A DNA stretch of 64,000 nucleotides. Source: Companilactobacillus mindensis DSM 14500 (GTDB taxonomy: Bacteria; Bacillota; Bacilli; Lactobacillales; Lactobacillaceae). The translations under genes and the position numbers were made by a program. The DNA lies in NCBI RefSeq assembly GCF_001434275.1, contig NZ_AZEZ01000095.1, positions 49,069 through 113,068 on the forward strand, read 5' to 3'. Of this stretch, positions 1 to 7,849 are shown piece by piece (the first letter of the stretch is position 1; each line of letters starts with the position of its first letter). The notes beneath the pieces were generated by a model, which was not told the DNA's origin, searched no databases, and was given only the letters and a program-made list of their open reading frames with translations.

Positions 1-170
1 TTTTAAAATATATTTTCGCTTATGCCAAAGATCACCACTATAATTATGTGATTTTAGGTGCCCAAGATCATGCCCAAGACTTTTATAAAAAACTAGGCTT
101 TCATGTTGTCGGAGATGCTTACCAAGAAGTCGGCATCGCCCACCACGACATGAAATTGGACTTACAATAA
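1..170 (+). CDS. GNAT-family acetyltransferase, C-terminal part (5' end outside window)
   Basis: The frame is open from the window edge to TAA at 168-170 and gives about 55 residues. They contain ILGAQDHAQDFYKKLGF followed by EVGIAHHDMKL. This is the typical end of an acetyl-CoA-dependent N-acetyltransferase of the ElaA/YjcF type: an acetyl-CoA binding helix, the FYxxLGF motif, then the final strands. The substrate cannot be read from this part. The N-terminal domain lies upstream of the window. About 90 bp separate it from the next gene, and the region ahead of that gene's ribosome site is AT-rich. Confidence 0.75.
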   Translation, partial: LKYIFAYAKDHHYNYVILGAQDHAQDFYKKLGFHVVGDAYQEVGIAHHDMKLDLQ

Positions 171-260
171 AATTTACTTTAGTATTAATTCGCAGATATT
201 TTTTTCACAAACCCCATTAGGGTGAAATATTATAGGGACCGCGTGTAAAGGAGTTTGATT

Positions 261-935
261 ATGTATAGATTTTTTATTCAACCCCAGCTTGATAAAGTTA
301 ATAATTCACTGATCGGCTATGAATTGTTAATGAAGAAAAAAACTGATCAGGGTTGGAGACCACCAGCTAATTTCTCAGATATACCCTCTCATACAATGGC
401 TTCAGTCTTGATTGCCACAACCAAATTATTATCATTGAAGATCGGTTCAGTTTCCGTCAATATCAACCGCAACCAACTGATGGATAAAGAAGTTCGGGAC
501 GCTATCATTGAAGCTCAAAGCATTTTACGACCATTGCGTGTAGTCGTTGAATTGACTGAAGATACGCCTAACGAAAACTGGCCTAATTCGACTTTGATTC
601 CTTTGATTCAAGAATTCATCAATTACGGCATGGACTTCAGCTTGGATGACTGTGGAACTGGTGTCAATCAATTGGACCAAATTCAAGATATGATTCCTTT
701 AGCTTCAGAAATAAAATTTGCCATTCAAAATTTTGGTGAAAAATTACGTGATCCTGACATCGAGAAAAAAGTTATCTTCTGGAGAGATTTCAGTGAGAAG
801 AATAATCTCCGCTTTATTCTCGAAGGTATCGAAGATGAACACGATGACGCTTTGGCTGACTCGCTCAATATCGATCTACGCCAAGGCTACTATTACGGCA
901 AGCCACACTTGTTGAAGTTAGATGGCGACAAATGA
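261..935 (+). CDS. EAL-domain protein, putative cyclic-di-GMP phosphodiesterase
   Basis: A stand-alone EAL domain of 224 residues with no sensor or membrane segment. I chose the ATG at 261 because AAAGGAG lies at 247-253; an in-frame TTG at 255 is too close to it. The metal and catalytic signature is largely present: YELLMK (EAL position, with Lys where Arg is usual), VNINRNQL, ELTED, DDCGTG, EIKFA, LEGIED and the closing QGYYYGKP. It may therefore hydrolyse c-di-GMP in the cytoplasm. The altered first motif leaves open a role as a c-di-GMP binding protein. A GGDEF protein lies 1.9 kb downstream on the same strand beyond an NADH oxidase gene, so synthesis and breakdown genes are close neighbours. 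A bidirectional terminator follows directly. Confidence 0.8.
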   Translation: MYRFFIQPQLDKVNNSLIGYELLMKKKTDQGWRPPANFSDIPSHTMASVLIATTKLLSLKIGSVSVNINRNQLMDKEVRDAIIEAQSILRPLRVVVELTEDTPNENWPNSTLIPLIQEFINYGMDFSLDDCGTGVNQLDQIQDMIPLASEIKFAIQNFGEKLRDPDIEKKVIFWRDFSEKNNLRFILEGIEDEHDDALADSLNIDLRQGYYYGKPHLLKLDGDK

Positions 936-944
936 TTCCAAACA

Positions 945-992
945 AATAGCATCAATATTACCGAAAAAATTCTTGGTAATATTGATGCTATT
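945..992. terminator. bidirectional intrinsic terminator
   Basis: An 18-bp perfect stem (AATAGCATCAATATTACC and its complement) closes a 12-nt loop. It has T-rich sequence on the right and A-rich sequence on the left. It sits between the convergent EAL and NADH oxidase genes and can serve both. Confidence 0.85.
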
Positions 993-993
993 T

Positions 994-2355
994 TTATTTA
1001 TTTTTCTTTTCGTCACGTTCTTTAGCAACCGCCATTTGGGCTACTAAATTCAAATAATTGAACGGATTGTCATAATTTGGTTGGAACAACATATCAACGA
1101 AAGCTAAATCGTCGATCGTATTTTTATTTTGGATGCAAACCGAGATCGTATTCGCCGATTGGGCTACTTCATGTTTACTGAAGAGTTGAGCACCTAAAAT
1201 CAACCGTGTGTCTTTGTTATAAACTAACTTGATCGTCAACATATCAGTCGTTGGCATGTAGTCTGGACGATAATAATCGTGATATTCGACCATATCAGCA
1301 TTGATGCCACCAGCTAGAGCATGTTTCAAAGTTAAACCAGTGGAGGCAATCGTATAGCCAAACAATTCCATCCCTGACGTTGCCTGTGTCCCCATATATT
1401 TCTGGATATCGCCGAAAACGTTGATTCCAGCCAAAGCTCCTTGACGAATAGCGTTAGTTGCCAATGGCATATAAGAGTGTTTGTGAGTTGGATTGAAGTT
1501 GACCGTACAAGCATCCCCAGCAGCGTAAATATCTGGATTGGATGTTTGGGTATATTCATTGATGATAATAGCTCCGTGACGGTCCATACCTACTTGACCA
1601 CGCAAAAGTTCCGTATTAGCCACGAAACCAGTGCAGACGATCACCAAATCAGCTTTGTGGTCTGCTTCATTAGTTTCAATCAAAACGCTGTCACTGTCAT
1701 CATCACGACTAAAGCCAGTTACTCGTTCATTCAAATACACATTAACATCGTGTTCTTTCAAAAGTTCAATGACTTTTTGCGACATATCTTTATCAATATA
1801 ATTGTTGAGCACTTGGTCTCTTGATTGGATCAAAGTAACTTCGTGATCTGTATTAGCATAACTTTCCGCTAGTTCCACGCCAATGTATCCACCACCGACA
1901 ATCGTTATGTGCTTGTGTTCTTTAGCCGTTTCATAAATCGCCTGAGCTTGATCGTAACTCTTGCACATCAAGATCCGTGTATCAGAAATCCCCATAATTG
2001 GTGGTACAGCCACTGTGGAACCAGTCGTCATGATCAACTTGTCATAAGTGTCATTGATGATCTCATGCGTCTTCATGTTTTCGCACATTACCGTTTTCTT
2101 CTCAGCATCGATCTTTAGGACATCATGTTTCATATTGACCTTAGCCCCAAGTTTTTCGAGATCTTTAGGACTTGCATAAAACATATCTTCTAAACGTTTA
2201 ACTCTTCTTCCTAAATAAAGTGCAATTCCACAAGATAGGAAGGAAATATTGTCATCACGTTCATAAACCGTGACTTCAGTACCTGGATGGTCCTGTAAAA
2301 TTTGTTCTACCGCTGCCGTTCCCGCATGTGTACATCCAACGACTATTACTTTCAT
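994..2355 (-). CDS. nox: NADH oxidase, FAD-dependent (water-forming type)
   Basis: This 453-residue protein belongs to the NADH oxidase/CoA-disulfide reductase branch of the pyridine nucleotide-disulfide oxidoreductases. It starts with the FAD-binding fold (MKVIVVGCTHAGTAAV). Cys42, in SFLSCGIAL, is the redox cysteine that passes through a sulfenic acid during four-electron reduction of oxygen to water. The second dinucleotide fold is ITIVGGGYIGVELAES, and ADLVIVCTGF and YAAGDAC follow. I used the inner ATG at 2355 because GAGGGG precedes it; an in-frame upstream start would overlap that site. The role is NAD+ regeneration and oxygen removal. A paralogue lies at 61707-63065, with about the same length and the same Cys42. 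Confidence 0.9.
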   Translation of the reverse strand: MKVIVVGCTHAGTAAVEQILQDHPGTEVTVYERDDNISFLSCGIALYLGRRVKRLEDMFYASPKDLEKLGAKVNMKHDVLKIDAEKKTVMCENMKTHEIINDTYDKLIMTTGSTVAVPPIMGISDTRILMCKSYDQAQAIYETAKEHKHITIVGGGYIGVELAESYANTDHEVTLIQSRDQVLNNYIDKDMSQKVIELLKEHDVNVYLNERVTGFSRDDDSDSVLIETNEADHKADLVIVCTGFVANTELLRGQVGMDRHGAIIINEYTQTSNPDIYAAGDACTVNFNPTHKHSYMPLATNAIRQGALAGINVFGDIQKYMGTQATSGMELFGYTIASTGLTLKHALAGGINADMVEYHDYYRPDYMPTTDMLTIKLVYNKDTRLILGAQLFSKHEVAQSANTISVCIQNKNTIDDLAFVDMLFQPNYDNPFNYLNLVAQMAVAKERDEKKNK

Positions 2356-2786
2356 ATTCTTACCCCTCATTTTTTAAAATACATTTATACTATAAAATGA
2401 TTTATTGGCATATCATTAAAAAATCCACAACGAATAAGACTATTATAACCTTATATTTTTATAAATAAATAAGTGTATAGTATTACGCGAAGTAGTCTTT
2501 AAATCAAAACAAGTTAAAATTTTATGTTTTAGAACATTTTAATTATTGAATGATAGATATTTATCTTCTGATAGCGCTGCCAGGCGATGATTATATCAGT
2601 TATAATTAACACCTATACACTTAAAATGAACTATAATTAAAATTATAATTTCTTGACTTGATTCATTGCCGTAATTATCATTTGTTAACTATGATAATTT
2701 TTATTGTAAAACTATAAGTTCTATTGATTACAATAAACCTTTTATCATTAAAATATTAAATAAATCTTATTAATTGAGGGAGAATT
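2356..2786. other. 430-bp AT-rich intergenic region between nox and the GGDEF gene
   Basis: This is a divergent promoter region with no convincing small gene. Besides the GGDEF promoter and dyad listed separately, it holds an AT inverted repeat (TATAATT aa AATTATA) near 2630-2650. I see no riboswitch. Confidence 0.5.
2653..2699 (+). promoter_or_regulatory. promoter with overlapping operator-like dyad ahead of the GGDEF gene
   Basis: TTGACT (2653-2658), a 17-bp spacer and TATCAT (2676-2681) make a good vegetative promoter. A 9-bp inverted repeat, AATTATCAT/ATGATAATT (2673-2681 and 2691-2699), overlaps the -10 box and the expected start point. A protein bound there would be expected to block transcription. 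The leader would be about 100 nt. Confidence 0.55.
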
Positions 2787-3989
2787 TTGCCAGACACTAT
2801 TTTACAAAAAATTCTAGATAATTACTTGAATATCAACTCGGCAATTATTACCTTAGTAACGATTGGCTTGATTACTATCATTACTATCGTTGCCTATTCG
2901 CTAGAGCAAAAAATCAGTCATTCATCGCCTCTTTGGAAACGTATCTCTGTTCATACCATTGAGGGTTTAGTCTTAGGGTCTAGCATGATCATGTTGCAAA
3001 ATATCTTTCACATTCTAAACAGTGGCTCGATCAACCACGGCTGGCTGTATGCCAATGCTCAGTTGACCATCCTGCTTTATTGTATGTATTTGATCCGCAA
3101 CAAAATCACCCTACTGATCAATATTCTGATGCCGTTTTTATATTATCACGCTGCGAATATTTCTCGGTTGGATAACCGGAACTTGCCACTCTTTGTTATT
3201 TCTTACATTTCACTCATCTTAATCGTTATTTTTATTTATCGACGAACCGACTTTCTAGAAAGTAACGAATGGCAATATTTGTTGCTCCAAGTGCTTTTTG
3301 GACTTGCTTGGTGGATTTTACTTTGGGTAGACCACAGTTTCCCATACGTGGAAATATTCAGTATGCTGTTGGTTTTTCTCATCTACATGTCGATTATTCG
3401 CTTCTGTGCTCGAAAATTGCAGGATACAATGCTCAATTACGACGATCTGCAAGTTCAGGTCAATTACGATGAGTTGACTGGTGTTAGAAACCGAGCCAAC
3501 TTGGATAAAACTTCCGAAGAAATTTACGAAACTTACTACTCCGAAAGTGCTGTACCTTTGACGATTGCTATGTTCGATATCGATCACTTTAAACAGTTCA
3601 ATGACCAATACGGTCACTCTACCGGTGATGAGGTCTTGAAGCATGTCGCTCACACTATGGAACGAGAAATGTTTTTGACTGACACTAAAGGACAACTATT
3701 TCGTTTCGGTGGTGAAGAATTTATCATCATCTTCCGTGGAAAACGTCCTGCTGACTGCGTGTCGATCGTAACTGATTTGCGTGACACTTTAGTCAACACG
3801 CCTTTGATTTTGAACGGTCAAAGATTGGATGTCACGATATCCTTCGGTATTTCCAAATTGGTTGAGTCTGATGACTCCTTCTCCGATCTCTTCAATCGGG
3901 TCGATAAGTATCTTTACGAATCTAAAAATGCCGGCCGCAATCGTCTAACGGTCGAAGGTATCACTTACGATTTCAACGATATTAAATAA
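2787..3989 (+). CDS. membrane-bound diguanylate cyclase (GGDEF)
   Basis: A 400-residue protein with a start TTG at 2787, preceded by TTGAGGGAG at 2774-2782. The first ~200 residues are a string of hydrophobic helices, probably six or seven, and form a membrane sensor module that I do not recognise. A short linker leads to a GGDEF domain with YDELTGVRNR, FDIDHFKQFND and an intact active site RFGGEEF (GGEEF at residues 308-312), so it should make c-di-GMP from two GTP. The inhibitory RxxD site five residues before GGEEF is absent, so product feedback through that site is unlikely. Its partner is probably the EAL protein at 261-935. Confidence 0.85.
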   Translation: MPDTILQKILDNYLNINSAIITLVTIGLITIITIVAYSLEQKISHSSPLWKRISVHTIEGLVLGSSMIMLQNIFHILNSGSINHGWLYANAQLTILLYCMYLIRNKITLLINILMPFLYYHAANISRLDNRNLPLFVISYISLILIVIFIYRRTDFLESNEWQYLLLQVLFGLAWWILLWVDHSFPYVEIFSMLLVFLIYMSIIRFCARKLQDTMLNYDDLQVQVNYDELTGVRNRANLDKTSEEIYETYYSESAVPLTIAMFDIDHFKQFNDQYGHSTGDEVLKHVAHTMEREMFLTDTKGQLFRFGGEEFIIIFRGKRPADCVSIVTDLRDTLVNTPLILNGQRLDVTISFGISKLVESDDSFSDLFNRVDKYLYESKNAGRNRLTVEGITYDFNDIK

Positions 3990-4041
3990 TATTAACTAAA
4001 ATACCCTCTGATTCAATGAAGGTTCTTTTTCAAGTTTGGTT

Positions 4042-4213
4042 GTTCACTGCCGTCTTCCATGAAATCCCGGCGGATTGCTGGAACGCTGTGAGAGCAACTT
4101 AGAGCCAATTACGGTTCAAATTGTCTCTAAGCTTGTCTGTCTCTAACCTGGCGAGGTACGCCAGCCAAGAGACTACCACGGCTGAGTATCCGCCGGGATT
4201 CCATTCCAGACTA
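4042..4213 (+). repeat. structured intergenic repeat, type A, copy 1
   Basis: It begins GTTCACTGCCGTCTTCC and ends CCAGACTA. Its closing stem, AATCCCGGCGGAT/ATCCGCCGGGATT, differs from copies 3 and 5 by three C-G to T-A swaps that occur on both strands of the stem. The internal hairpin is GTCTCT..CTGGC/GCCAG..AGAGAC with loop GAGGTAC. CACGGCTGAG is conserved. Confidence 0.85.
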
Positions 4214-4279
4214 AACGGTTTTTTATTTGTTTTACATTAAGTAGTGTTAATATTATAGATTCTAATGATTCGACATTTT

Positions 4280-4342
4280 ATTTAGATATACTAAAAAGGC
4301 CATCCAGTTGATTTTTTGGATGGCCTATTAGTATATCTAAAT
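4280..4342. terminator. long hairpin, terminator-like
   Basis: ATTTAGATATACTA and GGCCATCCA pair with TGGATGGCC and TAGTATATCTAAAT around a T-rich loop, giving over 20 paired bases. It lies inside the inverted-repeat segment, in the same place as the hairpins that follow copies 2 and 4. Confidence 0.6.
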
Positions 4343-4397
4343 AATTGTATGTAACCAAACTTGAAAAAGAACCCAATGAAGAATCAGAGGGTATTTT

Positions 4398-4638
4398 GTA
4401 GAAAAAGCTATGTTTAATGATAAATCAAATTTTCTTTAGTCCTTCACTTGGGCAAAAAAATAGTGAGAAATTAATCTCACCGTCGGGAAGGAATCAGTTG
4501 TTTTTGAATCTGGTAGTCCCTACTAGCCATATTAAACCATGTGACGGTTCACCGCAAGCCCATAAACTAATTATTTTAACTCTTTTTTATATAAATTTAT
4601 TAATATTTATTATTTCTTAACTAGATTGTTACGAACTT
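4398..4638. other. unassigned 240-bp region with hairpins
   Basis: There is no gene with a credible ribosome site. On the minus strand, GTGAGA attaat TCTCAC is followed by seven T (4453-4480), a terminator-like signal. Two small dyads lie upstream of it, one around TAGT ccct ACTA near 4510-4530. It could be the 3' untranslated region of the YczE-like gene, or a small RNA. I cannot assign it to a known family. Confidence 0.35.
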
Positions 4639-5292
4639 TTAAAATGAGTAATGATGTTTTAACGATGGTAACACAATCTTATCAGAGATACCGATGACGA
4701 TACCCTGACAAAACATAGCCAAAATCGTCCCAATCCCAACTGAAATAATATTACCGGTCAAGACGTAACAAATAATCATAATGATGACCGGTGGCGTGTA
4801 ACTGATCAATTGCCCCCAGCCTGCTGAGCCGTGCAAATATTTGAAGCGCAACAAGTACGCTAGTTCATCGTTAGGGTGTTGGATCAAATTACAACGTTGA
4901 TAAATCGAAGTTCCGACCGAAACCCCGATCAACCCCAAAACATCTACTAACAAACGTGGGATCAACGATAAATGATTTAGTTGCAAAGGATTCATAATGT
5001 CAGAGAAGAAACCAACTAAATAACTGAATGGCAATGAGAATAGTAAATTAGAAAGAAAAATATGACTGTCAAATTTGCCTAGCAATAATTGATTAGCAAT
5101 CGTTACAATGACCGCATAGACAAATAACGTCGTTCCATAAGACGAGTGCAAGAGTTTAGAGATATTGACCGCTGATGCCGTCCACACTGCACTCCCCATA
5201 TTACTGTTGATCATCAATGCATTCGCAAAGGCATCGATAACGATGGCCAAGATCAAATAGCCTAAACGTGTTTTAAATTTAGTTTTTTCCAA
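4639..5292 (-). CDS. YczE/YyaS/YitT-family membrane protein
   Basis: A 217-residue integral membrane protein with about five or six helices. The first is RLGYLILAIVIDAFANALM, followed by a conserved-looking SNMGSAVWTA loop and then HSSYGTTLFVYAVIV. This is the organisation of the YczE/YyaS family, whose molecular function is unknown. I prefer the TTG at 5292 because GGGGGA lies eight bases ahead of it; an in-frame TTG at 5307 has no such site. It is separated from the upstream multicopper oxidase gene by a terminator, so it is probably transcribed alone. Confidence 0.65.
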   Translation of the reverse strand: MEKTKFKTRLGYLILAIVIDAFANALMINSNMGSAVWTASAVNISKLLHSSYGTTLFVYAVIVTIANQLLLGKFDSHIFLSNLLFSLPFSYLVGFFSDIMNPLQLNHLSLIPRLLVDVLGLIGVSVGTSIYQRCNLIQHPNDELAYLLRFKYLHGSAGWGQLISYTPPVIIMIICYVLTGNIISVGIGTILAMFCQGIVIGISDKIVLPSLKHHYSF

Positions 5293-5353
5293 AAATGATT
5301 CCCCCAACGCCTTGATAAAAGAGATATTGTAACAAACCCCTAACTGGTATTTA

Positions 5354-5394
5354 AAAAGGCAACAATATTCGTATTATGAATATTGTTGCCTTTT
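5354..5394 (-). terminator. intrinsic terminator after the multicopper oxidase gene
   Basis: A 17-bp stem (AAAAGGCAACAATATTC and its complement) has a 7-nt loop and T-rich sequence on the minus strand side. It ends the oxidase transcript before the YczE-like gene. Confidence 0.8.
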
Positions 5395-5447
5395 CGTAAT
5401 CTCTTATAACTAACAAAGTTTTCATAATAGACTCAGTCTAGATTAGT

Positions 5448-5462
5448 GTGAAAACGTTGTCA
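5448..5462. promoter_or_regulatory. cre-like site (CcpA) in the 3' region of the oxidase gene
   Basis: TGAAAACGTTGTCA matches the catabolite-responsive consensus TGNAANCGNWNNCA at every fixed position. Its place, 8 bp past the oxidase stop codon and ahead of a terminator, is odd, so it may be a chance match. Confidence 0.3.
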
Positions 5463-5470
5463 ATATTGTT

Positions 5471-6937
5471 TTATTTCTCACTTGGGTGATTCATTTCTTC
5501 CATACTGATCAAGTGATACTTGTGTTCGTGATCAGGGTCGTAAGCTTCGATTTGTGCCATCATACCAGTATCTTCGTGTTCAAGGATATGGCAGTGATAC
5601 ATATAAACTCCAAACTTAGTAAATTGAACGGCAATTCGCACAGTTTCACCAGCATTGACGCCAACGGTATCTTTCCAGCCGTGTTCATTAGGATAAGGAG
5701 CTTTACCATTACGGCTAATGACTAAGAATTGGCAACCGTGCATGTGGAATGGATGAATCATCCCGCCGTCCATGTCGTTAGTATTTACCACATCCCAAAG
5801 GACAGTGTCACCAATCTTTTGTTTGCGGTCGATTCTTTGCATGTCGAAGAGTTTACCATCAAGTCTAACTTGATCGTCCATTCCGGACATGACTGTTCTA
5901 GTTACAGGAAGTCCTGGCGTTACTTTGGGAGCGTCAATCGTTGTTAAGTGTTCTGGCAAAGTAACATCTTCATGCTTGTATTCACCAATCTTAAATTTCA
6001 TAACAGGAATATCGTCAGTCATCAACGTTACTACGTCACCAGGCTTCTTGTCGCCAAAGTCTACGATCACTTCAGCACGTTCCGCACAAGTCAACATCAA
6101 CTTAGTGAATTTGACTGGAGAAGGTAAAGTACCACCATCTGAAGCAATTTGGGTAAATTCATGGTTGTCGTCAAAGTGCAAACGCCATTCACGACGGTCA
6201 GAACCATCAAGAATTCTGAGACGAACTCTTTGGGTCGTAACATTAAAGACCCCATTGATCGTACCGTTGACTAAAGCATACTTGCCTTCAGTACCATCCA
6301 TATCATAATCAGCCTTGTAGTCCAACTGATTGTCATGGTAATTTCTATCTTGTAAAATAACCGGAATATCATCAACGCCATAGTTTCTTGGGAATGGCAA
6401 TTTAGCTTCTTCGTCATCAGTCACAACGACAGCAGCGGCCAAACCATTCCAAACTTGGCGAGCAGTGTTAGGACATGGGTGTGGGTGGATCCAGTCAGTT
6501 TGGGCTGGTTGGTCTAATGTAAAGTCAATGTCACGGCTACCGCCTGGGTAAACTGGTGCGTGGGGGCCACCGTCAACGATTGGTCCGGTAACGTTGAGAC
6601 CATGCCAGTGGAAAGTCGTTACTTCTGGCAATTCATTAACTAGATGTACGTGATAGTGAACGCCTTGTTTCAAAACGATCGTTGTTCCTAATAATGAAGC
6701 ATTGTAGCCCCAGGTCTTAGTTTTAGCCCCAGGTAAGATCTGTGTCTCGCCCTCTTGAGCCGTGATCGTATAGTAGACGTCGTTGCCTTCTACCTTATCT
6801 GGTTTCAATAGTGCTGGTATATTCAATGGTTTTTCTGGTACATCGTTTGCCTTCTCAAGCGGAACGTACCCACCATCGTGTAAATCAAATACTGGTTCAT
6901 CGAAAAAGTAATCTGTGTAAACTTGTGAATCTGTCAT
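5471..6937 (-). CDS. multicopper oxidase (laccase/CueO-like)
   Basis: A 488-residue, three-cupredoxin-domain oxidase. All four copper-ligand clusters are visible: FHWHGLNV, WIHPHPCPN, HPFHMHGCQF and YHCHILEHEDTGMM. The last carries the type 1 Cys, His and axial Met. It should couple one-electron oxidation of a substrate (phenols, bilirubin-like compounds or Cu(I)) to reduction of oxygen to water. There is no signal peptide or Tat motif at the N-terminus, so it is predicted to be cytoplasmic, as for several lactobacillar multicopper oxidases. The ribosome site AGGGTGG overlaps the stop region of a small membrane protein gene 15 bp upstream, which points to an operon of two. Confidence 0.9.
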   Translation of the reverse strand: MTDSQVYTDYFFDEPVFDLHDGGYVPLEKANDVPEKPLNIPALLKPDKVEGNDVYYTITAQEGETQILPGAKTKTWGYNASLLGTTIVLKQGVHYHVHLVNELPEVTTFHWHGLNVTGPIVDGGPHAPVYPGGSRDIDFTLDQPAQTDWIHPHPCPNTARQVWNGLAAAVVVTDDEEAKLPFPRNYGVDDIPVILQDRNYHDNQLDYKADYDMDGTEGKYALVNGTINGVFNVTTQRVRLRILDGSDRREWRLHFDDNHEFTQIASDGGTLPSPVKFTKLMLTCAERAEVIVDFGDKKPGDVVTLMTDDIPVMKFKIGEYKHEDVTLPEHLTTIDAPKVTPGLPVTRTVMSGMDDQVRLDGKLFDMQRIDRKQKIGDTVLWDVVNTNDMDGGMIHPFHMHGCQFLVISRNGKAPYPNEHGWKDTVGVNAGETVRIAVQFTKFGVYMYHCHILEHEDTGMMAQIEAYDPDHEHKYHLISMEEMNHPSEK

Positions 6938-6951
6938 TTATAATCGCCACC

Positions 6952-7125
6952 CTATTTATTAGTTTTTGATCGAAACGTACAAATACAATTTACTAAAGCT
7001 TCTATAAACATACCGATACCCATCATGTACATTGCTACCATATTATTGTTAACGAAAACGAAGTACATTAAGATTGCATAAAAAATTAGCATGAATACAG
7101 AAAACACCTTAGATCCACCTGCCAT
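6952..7125 (-). CDS. small membrane protein, 57 aa, upstream of the multicopper oxidase
   Basis: The ATG at 7125 is preceded by GGTGGTGAT. The product starts MAGGSKVFSVFMLIFYAIL and contains two hydrophobic segments (about residues 7-26 and 29-49), with a charged tail FRSKTNK. Its TAG (6952-6954) is 14 bp from the oxidase ATG, so the two genes are probably co-transcribed and translationally close. I do not recognise a family. An accessory role to the oxidase is inferred from position only. Confidence 0.65.
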   Translation of the reverse strand: MAGGSKVFSVFMLIFYAILMYFVFVNNNMVAMYMMGIGMFIEALVNCICTFRSKTNK

Positions 7126-7211
7126 GTTATCACCACCAAAATTTTAATACATTACTATTTTAGTACAGTATCCTTTACTTTAAAAATTAATTTTGGCGCG
7201 CCTAAATTATG

Positions 7212-7841
7212 TCAATATTCATAAATAATTAATTGATTATCGATATAATTGGCCAAATAAACTTCGGAAACTTCCAAATTACGTTTTTCCAGTTGCTCAT
7301 CGATCCACTCTTGATCTTTGTTGATTGTTGCCAACTCGTCATAGTCGATCTTGCCATCCAAAATAATTGGATATTTGATGCTATCTTCATTTTTCATCAC
7401 CAGCGTTAATTGACCATTACGTTCAAACACGCCTCTTTTGACATTGCGAATGTCCATCACGCCAGCTTGACGCAATTTGAAGGACAAATCATTAGCAGAC
7501 AGGCCATTTTTCAAAGCCAAATTTACATCGATCTTGCCGTTTTTAATTATCATCTGTGGCGTTCCCTCAATGACCTTCTTGAAAAAGTTATTGTGGTTCG
7601 TCAAGAATTTAGCAACGAACACTACCAAGGTCCAAATCAAAAGCACCAAGGTAAATTGCAATAGCGAAATACTCGAGTTGTAGATCATACCACCGACGAT
7701 ACCACCAAGCACATAGTTTTGCAGTTGATCAATGGCACTGGTTGGAGCAATGTTCCCCCGACCGAAGAGATTGATCTGTAAGACCATGACTAAGAAGCCG
7801 ACGATAAATTTTAATGTTAAATCTCCATATAATAAGACCAT
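7212..7841 (-). CDS. DUF421 (YetF-like) membrane protein
   Basis: A 209-residue protein with about three N-terminal membrane helices (MVLLYGDLTLKFIVGFLVMV and two more) and a soluble C-terminal DUF421 domain. The latter includes GTPQMIIKNGKIDVNLALKN and the RQAGVMDIRNVKRGVFERNG stretch typical of the YetF/YcaP group. The biochemical role is unknown. The ribosome site AGGTGG is at normal spacing. It starts 8 bp after the stop of the DUF3290 gene. This pairing is common in lactobacilli and related Firmicutes and suggests that the two proteins form one membrane unit. Confidence 0.85.
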   Translation of the reverse strand: MVLLYGDLTLKFIVGFLVMVLQINLFGRGNIAPTSAIDQLQNYVLGGIVGGMIYNSSISLLQFTLVLLIWTLVVFVAKFLTNHNNFFKKVIEGTPQMIIKNGKIDVNLALKNGLSANDLSFKLRQAGVMDIRNVKRGVFERNGQLTLVMKNEDSIKYPIILDGKIDYDELATINKDQEWIDEQLEKRNLEVSEVYLANYIDNQLIIYEY

Positions 7842-7849
7842 TATTCCAC

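Larger units (their letters stand above)
3998..4397. repeat. 400-bp segment bounded by 44-45 bp inverted repeats
   Basis: The left arm (3998-4041) and right arm (4353-4397) are near-perfect inverse complements. They read AAAATACCCTCTGATTC inward from the left and its complement from the right, differing by a few bases near ATGAAG. Between them lie repeat copy 1 (4042-4213) and a long hairpin (4280-4342). There is no ORF. It sits just after the GGDEF stop codon. I see no target-site duplication. It could be a MITE-like element or a long terminal stem of the transcript. Confidence 0.7.

Noticed and set aside
1441..1824. 127-codon plus-strand frame inside nox
   Set aside because: Shadow of a well-supported gene on the other strand; no ribosome site or family features.
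2477..2488. GTATTACGCGAA here and at 15760 as a shared regulatory site
   Set aside because: Repeated 12-mers are expected by chance in 64 kb, and the second copy is simply the spacer of the kinase promoter.
7126..7200. Copper-responsive CopY box upstream of the small membrane protein/oxidase operon
   Set aside because: TAGTACAGTATCC only partly resembles TACAnnTGTA, and no copY gene is nearby.
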